Origin: Chloroflexota bacterium
Lineage (GTDB): Bacteria; Chloroflexota; Anaerolineae; SpSt-313
DNA: 64,000 nt
Assembly (NCBI GenBank): GCA_029553955.1
Contig: JAKPJZ010000168.1
Location: 26,250-90,249, forward strand
Reading direction: 5' to 3'
Shown here: positions 57,375 to 64,000 of the stretch, one piece after another
Numbering within the stretch: the stretch's first letter is position 1
Layout: each line of letters starts with the position of its first letter
The notes under the pieces: generated by a model
Seen by the model: only the letters and a program-made list of their open reading frames with translations
The model's database searches: none
Told to the model about the DNA's origin: nothing
Translations under genes and position numbers: made by a program

Positions 57375-57977
57375 ATGAGGCAAGACCGACTGCCTGAAGC
57401 ACATCCGGCGGCCTCACCGGCGGATGGCGAGCAGGTGGTAAAGCCGCGCGGCGCTTCGTTCTTTGCTGGCTTGATGCGCCTTATGTACGAGACGCTGGAG
57501 ACTGTGCTGCCGGCACTGCTCATCGTGCTGGTCGTCAACGTCTTCCTGGCCCAGGCCACGCGCGTCGAAGGGCAGAGCATGGAGCCCAACCTGCAGGACA
57601 ACCAGCGCCTGATCATCGAAAAGGTCTCGTACCACCTCCACTCACCACAGCGCGGCGACATCATCGTGCTGCAACTGCCCAGCCACAACTCGGACCCGCT
57701 CATCAAACGCGTGATTGGGCTGCCAGGCGAGACGGTGGAAATCACCAACGGCCAGGTGCTCATCAACGGCCAGGTGCTCAACGAGCCGTACCTGAACCAG
57801 TACACCTACCAGGGCATGGCGCCACGGGCGGTGCCGGCCAATGAGGTATTCGTGCTGGGCGACAACCGAGGGTCCTCGAACGATTCGCGGGCCTTTGGCT
57901 TTGTGCCCTTTTCCGACATCATCGGCCGCGCCTGGTTCCGCTATTGGCCGCCGCTGGAGATCGGACCGCTCAGATAG
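57375..57977 (+). CDS. lepB: Signal peptidase I (first of tandem pair)
   Basis: 200 residues. One N-terminal membrane anchor (ETVLPALLIVLVVNVFLAQA), nucleophile Ser in VEGQSMEPNLQ, general-base Lys in DPLIKRVIGLPGE, and box E VFVLGDNRGSSNDSRAFGFV. It cleaves Sec/Tat signal peptides on the outer face. GAGGAAGCGAAGC precedes the ATG. It is followed by a 37-bp-arm inverted repeat and a second lepB 103 bp downstream. The two share overall layout but differ in the loop facing the substrate. Confidence 0.95.
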   Translation: MRQDRLPEAHPAASPADGEQVVKPRGASFFAGLMRLMYETLETVLPALLIVLVVNVFLAQATRVEGQSMEPNLQDNQRLIIEKVSYHLHSPQRGDIIVLQLPSHNSDPLIKRVIGLPGETVEITNGQVLINGQVLNEPYLNQYTYQGMAPRAVPANEVFVLGDNRGSSNDSRAFGFVPFSDIIGRAWFRYWPPLEIGPLR

Positions 57978-57979
57978 GT

Positions 57980-58060
57980 GGGGTATGGGTTGGTTATCTG
58001 GCGCCGTCTGGCCGCCCCTCTGAGGCGGCCAGACGGCGCCAGATAACCAACCCATACCCC
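57980..58060. repeat. 81-bp inverted repeat between the two lepB genes
   Basis: 37-bp perfect arms with a 7-base loop CCTCTGA; ends GGGGTATGGGTTGG / CCAACCCATACCCC, apex TCTGGCCGCC/GGCGGCCAGA. It begins 2 bp after the lepB1 stop and ends 20 bp before the lepB2 ATG, so it would sit inside any lepB1-lepB2 transcript. Confidence 0.94.
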
Positions 58061-58080
58061 TCATTCAACTGGAACAGACG

Positions 58081-58656
58081 ATGACACAGGACCAGCAGAC
58101 ACCCGGCGGCCAGCCGGCGCCTCAGCGCGGGCCATCGTTTGGCGATAGCGTGCAGCGCGTGCTGCGCGAGATCGCCGAGACGGTGTTGCCCGCGCTCATC
58201 ATCGTGCTCTTTCTCAACCTGTTCCTCATCCAGTCGACCCGCGTGCAGATGCAGAGCATGGAGCCAACCCTGCACGAGGGGCAGTTGCTGATCCTGGAAA
58301 AGGTCTCCTACTACTTGCACCCGCCCCAGCGCGGCGACATCGTCGTCTTCCGCCTGGGCTCGAACCCCTCGAGCCACCTCATCAAGCGCGTCATCGCCCT
58401 GCCCGGCGATACACTCGAGATCAGGAACGGCCGCGTCTACATCAACGGCCAACTCCTCAACGAGCCCTACGAGAGCCAACCCACCTATCCCAACATGCCA
58501 CCGCAGGTCATCCCGACCGGCAGCATCTTTGTCATGGGCGACAACCGCGGCATGTCGAACGACTCGCGCAGCTTTGGCCCCGTGCTCCAGTCCGACATCA
58601 TCGCCCGTGCCTGGGTGCGCTACTGGCCACCCGACAAGATAGGCGTGCTCCGCTGA
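58081..58656 (+). CDS. lepB: Signal peptidase I (second of tandem pair)
   Basis: 191 residues and clearly paralogous to the gene upstream. Membrane anchor AETVLPALIIVLFLNLFLIQ, nucleophile Ser in VQMQSMEPTLHEG, Lys in SHLIKRVIALPGD, and VFVMGDNRG-type box (FVMGDNRGMSNDSRSFGPV). It probably arose by tandem duplication and may prefer a different set of precursors. No strong Shine-Dalgarno is seen (CAACTGGAACAGACG). It is convergent with nagA across a repeat. Confidence 0.94.
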   Translation: MTQDQQTPGGQPAPQRGPSFGDSVQRVLREIAETVLPALIIVLFLNLFLIQSTRVQMQSMEPTLHEGQLLILEKVSYYLHPPQRGDIVVFRLGSNPSSHLIKRVIALPGDTLEIRNGRVYINGQLLNEPYESQPTYPNMPPQVIPTGSIFVMGDNRGMSNDSRSFGPVLQSDIIARAWVRYWPPDKIGVLR

Positions 58657-58659
58657 AAC

Positions 58660-58770
58660 GTGAAACGTGATGCGTACAACGTAATGCGTGATGCGTAAGG
58701 GCCGTCTATGCAGCGACTCGTGCACAGACGGCCCTTACGCATTACGCATCACGTTTCACGCATCACGCAT
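58660..58770. repeat. Slipped inverted repeat of GTGATGCGTAA units overlapping the nagA stop
   Basis: The best arms are GCGTAAGGGCCGTCT (58693) / AGACGGCCCTTACGC (58726), extended outward by out-of-register tandem copies of ACGTGATGCGTA and TACGCATCACGT. The nagA stop (58756-58758) and last codons lie in the right part. Confidence 0.85.
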
Positions 58771-59931
58771 CACGTTCCCGTCCACAATCGTCTCCACCAC
58801 CCGCAGCGCACGGTCAAGAATCACGAAATCGGCCGCTTTGCCGACGGCGATTTCGCCTTGGCGGGCGGCGATGCCGAGGATGCGCGCCGGGGTCAGCGTG
58901 GCCATCTCCAGCGCCTGGGCCAGCGGCAGCCCCACGCCCGCGACGGCGTTGCGCACGAGCTGGTCCATGGTGGCGACCGAGCCGGCCAACCCACCCTCGT
59001 CGGTGACGGCCATGCCGCCCCGCACCGTCGCCGCCATGCCGCCAAGCTGATAGCGCCCGTCGGGCAGGCCCGCAGCGCGCATGGCGTCGGTCACCAGCGC
59101 CACCTGCGACGCGCCCTTGGCCCGCACGATGAGCTGCACGAGGGCAAAGGGCAGGTGCAAGCCATCGCCAATGACCTCCACGGTCAGGCCGTCACAGACG
59201 AGCGCGTACTCGGCCAGGCCCACGCGCCGCAGCGGCCCCATCTTCTCCAGCGTCGACATGGCGTTGAAGAGGTGGGTGACGTGGCTGGCCCCGGCCATGA
59301 GCGCCTGCTGCAGCACGTCCTCGCTGGGCGCCGAGTGCCCCAGCGAGACGAGTACGCCGCCTGCGCGCATGTCGCGGATGAGCTCCAGCGCCCCCGGCAG
59401 CTCGGGCGCCAGGGTGATGCGGCGGATGGCGGCCTGGTGCCGCGTGAGCCAGTCGTCGCGAGCGCGGTCGGGCGAGCGCACCTGGCGCTCCACGTGGGCG
59501 CCGCGCCGCGCCGGGTTGAGGAAAGGCCCCTCGACATGGGCGCCCAGCACCCGTGCGCCGGCAGGAGGCCGCGCCATGGCCTCCTCCACCGCCTCGAGCG
59601 CGCGATGGACCTCCTCGGGCGACGCCGCCACCGTGCTCGGCAGGAGCGCCGTGGTGCCGTGCCGGGCGTGAAAGGCCGCCAGGCCATCGAGCGCCTCGGG
59701 CGTGGCGTCCATCGTGTCGTGGCCGCCGCCGCCGTGCACGTGGATGTCGATCAGCCCTGGCGCCACGATGTGCTCGCGCGCATCGATAACCACGTCGCCC
59801 GCGGCCGGGGCCGCCTGGTCGCCAGGCAGGACCCCCTGGATCAGCCCCGCCCGCGCAACGACCGTGGCCCCGTCATACACACAGCGCGGGGTGTAGAGCT
59901 TGCCCGCGCGGATCCACAGTCGTTCTTTCAT
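58756..59931 (-). CDS. nagA: N-acetylglucosamine-6-phosphate deacetylase
   Basis: 391 residues of the amidohydrolase superfamily. Metal motif GLIDIHVHGGGGHDTMD, GAHVEGPFLNPARRGAH with the bridging Glu, GHSAPSEDVLQQ, HLFNAMSTLEKMGPLRR, and catalytic Asp in LVTDAMRAAGLPDG. It removes acetate from GlcNAc-6-P in amino-sugar and cell-wall recycling. GGAGAGACG precedes ATG 59931. The C-terminal NVMRDA-stop is written by repeat units (GATGCGTGA). No nagB or nagE adjoins it. Confidence 0.93.
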   Translation of the reverse strand: MKERLWIRAGKLYTPRCVYDGATVVARAGLIQGVLPGDQAAPAAGDVVIDAREHIVAPGLIDIHVHGGGGHDTMDATPEALDGLAAFHARHGTTALLPSTVAASPEEVHRALEAVEEAMARPPAGARVLGAHVEGPFLNPARRGAHVERQVRSPDRARDDWLTRHQAAIRRITLAPELPGALELIRDMRAGGVLVSLGHSAPSEDVLQQALMAGASHVTHLFNAMSTLEKMGPLRRVGLAEYALVCDGLTVEVIGDGLHLPFALVQLIVRAKGASQVALVTDAMRAAGLPDGRYQLGGMAATVRGGMAVTDEGGLAGSVATMDQLVRNAVAGVGLPLAQALEMATLTPARILGIAARQGEIAVGKAADFVILDRALRVVETIVDGNVMRDA

Positions 59932-60047
59932 CGTCTCTCCGCTCCGACCGTCAATGATTGTCATTGCGAGCAACCCAGGGTCTCCGAACCCTGTGACTGG
60001 CAGCGGAGCATTCCGCTGCGCGCCCTTCCAGCCCTGAGCCCTGGGCA

Positions 60048-60119
60048 AGGGGTTTGTGTGGGCTGGCGCCGTTGCCCGGCCCGCGGGCCGGGCAACGGCG
60101 CCAGCCCACACAAACCCCT
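60048..60119. repeat. 72-bp perfect palindrome upstream of nagA
   Basis: 36-bp arms without a loop, ends AGGGGTTTGTGTGG / CCACACAAACCCCT, apex TTGCCCGGCCCG|CGGGCCGGGCAA. The left flank GGCAGCGGAGCA and right flank TACTGGGCTTACGCAACGC are degraded forms of the common side modules. It lies between the 60182 lipoprotein and nagA. Confidence 0.94.
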
Positions 60120-60181
60120 CCTTAAGGGTTCCGTACTGGGCTTACGCAACGCGCCAAAGCCGGTCGCCGACACCGGGTGCC

Positions 60182-61819
60182 TCAGAACGGCGCCGCCTGG
60201 GGCGCCACGCCCAGCGCGGCGAGGATCGCCGCTTCGTCGGCCACGGCGCCACGCAAGAGATAGCCCGACGGGATGCCGCCATGCCACACTGAAAGGGGCA
60301 GGGGCACAGTGAGCGCGCTGCGCGCCTGGCCGGGCAGGTGCCAGTTACCCCATGGCGCATGCCACCACACGAGCGCCGCCTTGGCCTCGCCCGGCAGGTC
60401 GGCAATGGCCCGCTGCGCCGAGTTGTCGAGCCGCAGGGCACGGGCGGCCGGGTCGAGTCGCACGCCGAAGGGCACCACCTGGAGCCGGCCCTGGTTGCCC
60501 AGCCAGAGCTCGGCCCAGGGCAGCGGCAGGTTGATGCTCGCCGCCAGCCCACTCAGCACATAGGCCGACCCAGCGCCGCCGACAAAGCCGCGCCCATCGC
60601 GGTAGCGCGTCCACTGGCGGTTGAGGTCGGGCCCGGCATCGTCGGGCTCATCGCGGCGGCGCTCGCTCCACCATTGCTCGAGCAACTCGGTCGCTGTCGT
60701 CTCATCGCCGGTCTGCTCGACCACGGCGCTCAGCATCTCATCCTGCATCTGGCGCACGGCGGGCATCTGCACCAGAATGCGGCCCAGATCGTCGCGGCTG
60801 AGGGGCCGGCCGGCCGCGGCAGCGGCAAGGCCCTGCACCTGGGCGAGCAGCGTGCCCGGCTGCGGGTAGCCACCAGCCTGGCCGCCCCAGAGGAGCACGA
60901 TCAGCGCCTCCAGCGGATACTCCACCGCCCGCCAGTGGGCGCCCGCCGCGGAGAGCATGACATCGGTATCGATCAGCAAGCGCAGCCGCTCGCTGGCATG
61001 GTCGACAATGTCTTCACGCGCGGCCTGGTCGGCGATGGTGAGGAGCGAACCGTAGGCCAGCGCCGCGGCCACGGCGGCCTTTTCGTACTCCCCCGGCACG
61101 CCCCGTTCGAGGAGCCGCGCCAACAGGTAGAGCTGGACGTTGTAGGCCGGCACGGGGTATTGGAAGGCGCGGCCGCTGGGCATGCCCAGGGTGTTGACCA
61201 GGTAGAGCCCGCGGCGCACTTCAGCATCGCTGTGCGCGTGCTCAAAGATGCGCAAGAGGCTGCGCCGGCCGTCTTGCGAGAGGAGCCCGTTGTCCTCCAG
61301 GCCACTGATATCGTCGCTGAAATACCAGTCGGTCTCGGGCACAGCGTCATTGTCCTGCAGGTAGGCCACATCCTGCTCGCTCACCCCGTCGAGCACGCGG
61401 GCATGGCTCAGGTACCACAAGGGGTCGTCATCGGCGTGGTTCACCACCACATCGAGCGCCTGCAGCTCCTGGTCGTCGAGCACGCCGTCGCGCAGCAGGG
61501 TGCCACTCTGCACCAGCCAGTCGCCGGCGAGTTCATCGCGCACGCGCACCGCGTTCAGCGCCGCCTGGTAGCGCGCAAGCTGGGCTGCGGGGATGAGCCC
61601 AGCGGCAATCTCGGGGGCGGCGACGGCGCCGGCGGGCGCTGTGGCGCCGGGCTCGGGGCTGGGCATAGCTGGCGCCCCGGGGGTGTCGGTGCCCGCAGGC
61701 GCCCGGATGGGGCTGGGCCGCGGCGTGGGCGATTCGCGCGGTGTGGGCGAGGGCAAAAAGCCGCCACCACTGCAAGCCGCGAGCAGGAGCACGAGGCACA
61801 GGCAGAGCGCTGCTTTCAT
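60182..61819 (-). CDS. Large lipoprotein of unknown function
   Basis: 545 residues. Lipobox LCLVLLLAAC, then a Pro/Thr/Arg-rich linker (SPTPRESPTPRPSP), typical of surface lipoproteins in this window. The mature part is mostly helical up to about residue 330 (WYLSHARVLDGVSEQDVAYL, LVNTLGMPSGRAFQYPV, YNVQLYLLARLLERG). A beta-rich end follows (ELWLGNQGRLQVVPFGVRLD). The segment around YPVPAYNVQLYLLARLLERG vaguely recalls transglutaminase-like accessory proteins, but no catalytic triad is visible. I do not recognise it. ATG 61819 is preferred to GTG 61825. Confidence 0.65.
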   Translation of the reverse strand: MKAALCLCLVLLLAACSGGGFLPSPTPRESPTPRPSPIRAPAGTDTPGAPAMPSPEPGATAPAGAVAAPEIAAGLIPAAQLARYQAALNAVRVRDELAGDWLVQSGTLLRDGVLDDQELQALDVVVNHADDDPLWYLSHARVLDGVSEQDVAYLQDNDAVPETDWYFSDDISGLEDNGLLSQDGRRSLLRIFEHAHSDAEVRRGLYLVNTLGMPSGRAFQYPVPAYNVQLYLLARLLERGVPGEYEKAAVAAALAYGSLLTIADQAAREDIVDHASERLRLLIDTDVMLSAAGAHWRAVEYPLEALIVLLWGGQAGGYPQPGTLLAQVQGLAAAAAGRPLSRDDLGRILVQMPAVRQMQDEMLSAVVEQTGDETTATELLEQWWSERRRDEPDDAGPDLNRQWTRYRDGRGFVGGAGSAYVLSGLAASINLPLPWAELWLGNQGRLQVVPFGVRLDPAARALRLDNSAQRAIADLPGEAKAALVWWHAPWGNWHLPGQARSALTVPLPLSVWHGGIPSGYLLRGAVADEAAILAALGVAPQAAPF

Positions 61820-61866
61820 CCGCACGGCATGCCGTCCTTCGAGTGTCAGGTGGAAGAACGGTCTGG

Positions 61867-61895
61867 ATTATAGCAGGGTTGCGGGGCCGGGGCAA
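61867..61895 (-). promoter_or_regulatory. Promoter of the 60182-61819 lipoprotein gene
   Basis: Minus strand: TTGCCC (plus GGGCAA at 61890-61895), 17 bp, TATAAT (plus ATTATA at 61867-61872), about 48 bases before the start. Confidence 0.65.
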
Positions 61896-61917
61896 CAACG
61901 AACCGCTGTGCATGAAG

Positions 61918-61955
61918 GCCGCGAGCCCGCCGCGCATGTGCGGCGGGCTCGCGGC
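61918..61955. repeat. 38-bp hairpin downstream of lplA
   Basis: 16-bp perfect arms GCCGCGAGCCCGCCGC / GCGGCGGGCTCGCGGC with a 6-base loop GCATGT. On the minus strand it falls between the lplA stop and the next promoter, so it may serve as a terminator. Confidence 0.88.
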
Positions 61956-62025
61956 TGTGGGGAGAGCATGCCGTTGATCCAATTATCGAACGGTGAGCGG
62001 ATCATAGCACGGATGTTCCAGGCTG

Positions 62026-63069
62026 TCAAGTGGCGATGCGCACCACCCTCGCCACATCGGCGGGCGTAATGCCGGGCGCTTCGATGCCGTGGGCGGCGAA
62101 AAAGGCGGCGACGGTCTCCTCGGCGCTGGCGCAAGGGGTGCCCACCAGGGCGGCGGCCAAGTCGTCGAGGCGCTCGGCCGGGTACATGAACAGATCGCCT
62201 GAGAGGTCGACGGCGACAAAGCGCCCGTCGTGCACCTCCACCGTGGCGCGGATGAGCCCGCCCGGCGCTTTGTAGGCGCGCTGCGCCACCTCGGCGCCGC
62301 TGCGGATGCGCACGCGCCGCCCCTCGCCCTGCGTGCCGCGGCGCAGCAGCCAGGCCTCCGAGGTGAGCTCGGGCGCCAGGCGCGCCGCCTCGCGGCGCAC
62401 CGCCTCGGGCAGCGGCTGCGGCGTGAGCGTGCCCAGCACCTCGGCAAAGCGCTGCACGAGGCGGTCCTCGAGCGCGGCGGTGTCGGGCAGCTCGGGCAGC
62501 TCGCGGCGCAGGGTGGTGAGGTTCTCGCGCAGGCTCTGGTGCACCTTGTCGCGGAATTTCTCGTCGGGCACGCGCAGCACGCGCGCCATGGTGTCATAGT
62601 CGAAATCGACGATCAGGTTGCCGACCAGGACAATCGCATCCGCGATCTCGCCGGCGCCGTTGCCCGAAATCTTGCGCCCATCCACGAGGATATCGTTGAC
62701 CGGCTTGTAGGTCGCGTCGAGCCCCAGGTCGCGATAGACGGCCACCACGGACGCAAGCAGCCGGCGGTAGCAATCCTCCTTCGCGCCCTGGGCCAGGGGG
62801 TGGCGCCGATCCAGCACCAACTGGTAAAAGATCTGCCCGCCGTCGAGGTACACCGCGCCGCCGCCCACCTCGCGCCGAAAGACGGGGATGCCGCACGCGC
62901 GGCAGTAGGCCAGGTCCACCTCCTGCGCCGCGTCCTGGTGGTAGCCGATGCAGACGTAGGGCGAGCTTGGGCGCAGGATGACCAGGCCCCCCAGCCCCAG
63001 CCGGGGCAGGGCGTGATAGATGAGCTGCGATTCCTGCCAACTCACCGCGCCCAGGCGGTAGAGGTCCAT
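62026..63069 (-). CDS. lplA: Lipoate-protein ligase A family protein
   Basis: 347 residues of the BPL_LplA_LipB fold. RREVGGGAVYLDGGQ (lipoyl-AMP binding RRxxGGGxVxH-like loop), catalytic Lys in NDILVDGRKISGNGAGEI, and YVCIGYHQDAAQEVDL near the N-terminus. A C-terminal accessory domain (about 250-347: RVRIRSGAEVAQRAYKAPGG, LFMYPAERLDDLAAAL) is present, as in two-domain ligases. It attaches lipoate or octanoate to lipoyl domains. AAGGTGAGGA precedes the ATG. It follows the DsrE-family gene by 11 bp on the same strand. Confidence 0.9.
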   Translation of the reverse strand: MDLYRLGAVSWQESQLIYHALPRLGLGGLVILRPSSPYVCIGYHQDAAQEVDLAYCRACGIPVFRREVGGGAVYLDGGQIFYQLVLDRRHPLAQGAKEDCYRRLLASVVAVYRDLGLDATYKPVNDILVDGRKISGNGAGEIADAIVLVGNLIVDFDYDTMARVLRVPDEKFRDKVHQSLRENLTTLRRELPELPDTAALEDRLVQRFAEVLGTLTPQPLPEAVRREAARLAPELTSEAWLLRRGTQGEGRRVRIRSGAEVAQRAYKAPGGLIRATVEVHDGRFVAVDLSGDLFMYPAERLDDLAAALVGTPCASAEETVAAFFAAHGIEAPGITPADVARVVRIAT

Positions 63070-63080
63070 TCCTCACCTTC

Positions 63081-63566
63081 CTAGATGAAGAACTGCACCT
63101 GCGACTCCGACGCGTCCTTCAGCATCGTGGCCACGCCGGCGATGCCGGCGACGGCGTCGATAAGGTCCTCGCGCTGGATCTCCATGACGTCCATCGACGT
63201 CTTGCAGGCGTACATCTTGATATCGAGGTCGATGGCTGCCTGCAGCAGGTCCGACAGCGGGCTGACGCGCTTGTCGCGCATCATCTTTTTGAACATCCAG
63301 CGGCCGATGCCGCCGAAATTGAAACGCGACGGCCCAACGCGTTCGATGCCGCCGCGGTTCATGATGCCGACCATGCGGCCAAAGAGCCCCTTGCCGGTCA
63401 GGTTGCCCTTCTGGATGGCCTTCAAGCCCCAGAAGGTGAAGAACATGGTCGTCTCCATCTCCGACGCGGCGCAGCCGGTGGCGATGGTAAAGGCGGCGAA
63501 AACCTTGTCCATATCGCCGCTAAAGACGACGATCGTTGCCTTCTCGCGCTTGGCCGCTTCCGTCAT
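63081..63566 (-). CDS. DsrE/DsrF-like family protein (DsrE2 type)
   Basis: 161 residues. It begins KATIVVFSGDMDKVFAAFTI and continues ATGCAASEMETTMFFTFWGL, which is the DsrE2/peroxiredoxin-like family pattern. LQAAIDLDIKMYACKTSMDV contains the conserved Cys that in DsrE/TusD relatives carries persulfide. DLIDAVAGIAGVATMLKDAS is the usual C-terminal helix. It probably takes part in cytoplasmic sulfur trafficking. GAAAGGGGGACACC precedes the ATG. It is co-directional with and 11 bp before lplA. Confidence 0.88.
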   Translation of the reverse strand: MTEAAKREKATIVVFSGDMDKVFAAFTIATGCAASEMETTMFFTFWGLKAIQKGNLTGKGLFGRMVGIMNRGGIERVGPSRFNFGGIGRWMFKKMMRDKRVSPLSDLLQAAIDLDIKMYACKTSMDVMEIQREDLIDAVAGIAGVATMLKDASESQVQFFI

Positions 63567-63680
63567 GGTGTCCCCCTTTCGCGGAACCCGCTGTCATGCC
63601 GGCGCACGCGTACCTCCTGTGCGCCCCCATCACCCTCGCTCCATCTGACAACCAGCAGTCGAGAACTGGGCTCTGATTCA

Positions 63681-63743
63681 CCGCAGAGACGCTAAGGCCG
63701 CTGAGGGATCTTGGCCACCTCTGCGCCCTCTGCGTCTCTGCGG
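63681..63743. repeat. CGCAGAG-type inverted repeat
   Basis: CCGCAGAGACGCTAAGGCCG... pairs imperfectly with CCTCTGCGCCCTCTGCGTCT / CTGCGG. Third copy of this wording in the window (27690, 52205). Confidence 0.75.
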
Positions 63744-63910
63744 CAAGCTCCTAAGCCTGTTTCCCGCACCTAGCAGTCTGTCGGAGAGGTAAGTCGCCAC
63801 CCTCACAGTCCTGGAGACAGCCGGGCATTTGGCTCCGCTGCCACCCCTCGGGCGCGGACAGGTCTGTGCAGGTGCATGCTCTCGTGCGCCCGGCCCTGCC
63901 CAGGAAGGGG

Positions 63911-64000
63911 TTTTCGGGGGTTGATTGGCCCTGCTGGCCGCCCCCGGCGCGCCCGCGGGCGCGCCGGGGGCGGCCAGCAGGGCCAATCAACCCCCGAAAA
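63911..64000. repeat. Palindrome cut by the window end, at least 90 bp, GGGGTTT-type
   Basis: Arms of at least 45 bp are perfect as far as visible, centred at GCCCG|CGGGC (63955/63956). Ends start GGGGTTTTCGGGGGTTGATT, and CCCCC GAAAA is reached at base 64000; the missing right end should be CCCC. The left flank has TAGCAGTCTGTCGGAGA (63772), the terminal motif also at 34659. The 434-bp gap after the DsrE gene holds only these repeats. Confidence 0.92.

Overview
Organism. The window is GC-rich and bacterial. It holds a monocistronic plsX, an rpsO-pnp pair, uvrC, metG, holA and mutY. Several lipoproteins have Pro/Thr/Ala-rich linkers directly after the lipobox, and Lamin-tail, PRC-barrel, DUF6391-like, YIP1-like and WG-repeat proteins are present. 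This mix suggests a member of the Chloroflexota (Anaerolineae/Caldilineae-like), but that is inference from gene content only. Sigma-70-type promoters (TTGxxx, 17 bp, TATAAT; sometimes TGnTATAAT) are easy to see. No tRNA, rRNA, CRISPR array or transposase gene was found.

Layout. 0-8 kb: aldolase, BrkB-type membrane protein, hibernation factor, Lamin-tail and PRC-barrel proteins, uvrC, a TumE-like toxin/antitoxin candidate and a beta-propeller lipoprotein. 8-12.7 kb: exopolysaccharide genes (GT2 glycosyltransferase, polyprenyl-phosphate sugar transferase, histidine kinase, NAD-dependent epimerase). 13-21.8 kb: housekeeping (plsX, holA, mutY, a Crp-type regulator, two YIP1-like membrane proteins, an RlmD-type methyltransferase). 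22-27.4 kb: two lipoproteins, a BlaI/BlaR1-type pair with a visible operator, and a LiaI/LiaF-like membrane protein. 27.7-32 kb: metG, an alpha/beta hydrolase, a PIG-L deacetylase and a FmdB-type zinc ribbon.

32.4-51.3 kb, all on the minus strand, is the accessory island. It contains two paralogous cassettes, each with an RpiR/SIS regulator, an AfuABC/FbpABC/PhnSTUV-type ABC importer (lipoprotein receptor, TOBE-domain ATPase, fused double permease) and two HAD hydrolases. Cassette 1 adds a P-loop sugar kinase-like protein, a TIM-barrel sugar-phosphate isomerase/epimerase and a 2,3-bisphosphoglycerate-independent phosphoglycerate mutase whose two halves are in swapped order, a natural circular permutation that keeps all seven metal ligands. 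I read the island as an import and processing route for phosphorylated sugars or other organophosphates. 51.6-64 kb: dtd, a beta-CASP nuclease, rpsO, pnp, two lepB genes, nagA, a lipoprotein, lplA and a DsrE-family gene.

The most striking property is in the spacers. Most intergenic gaps carry a long, often perfect, inverted repeat (46-90 bp or more). These share short family signatures but have almost unique stem sequences, so both arms have changed together. They occur after genes, between co-directional genes and between divergent promoters, and several take in the stop codons of flanking genes. They cannot all be terminators and are the main candidate for an undescribed element.
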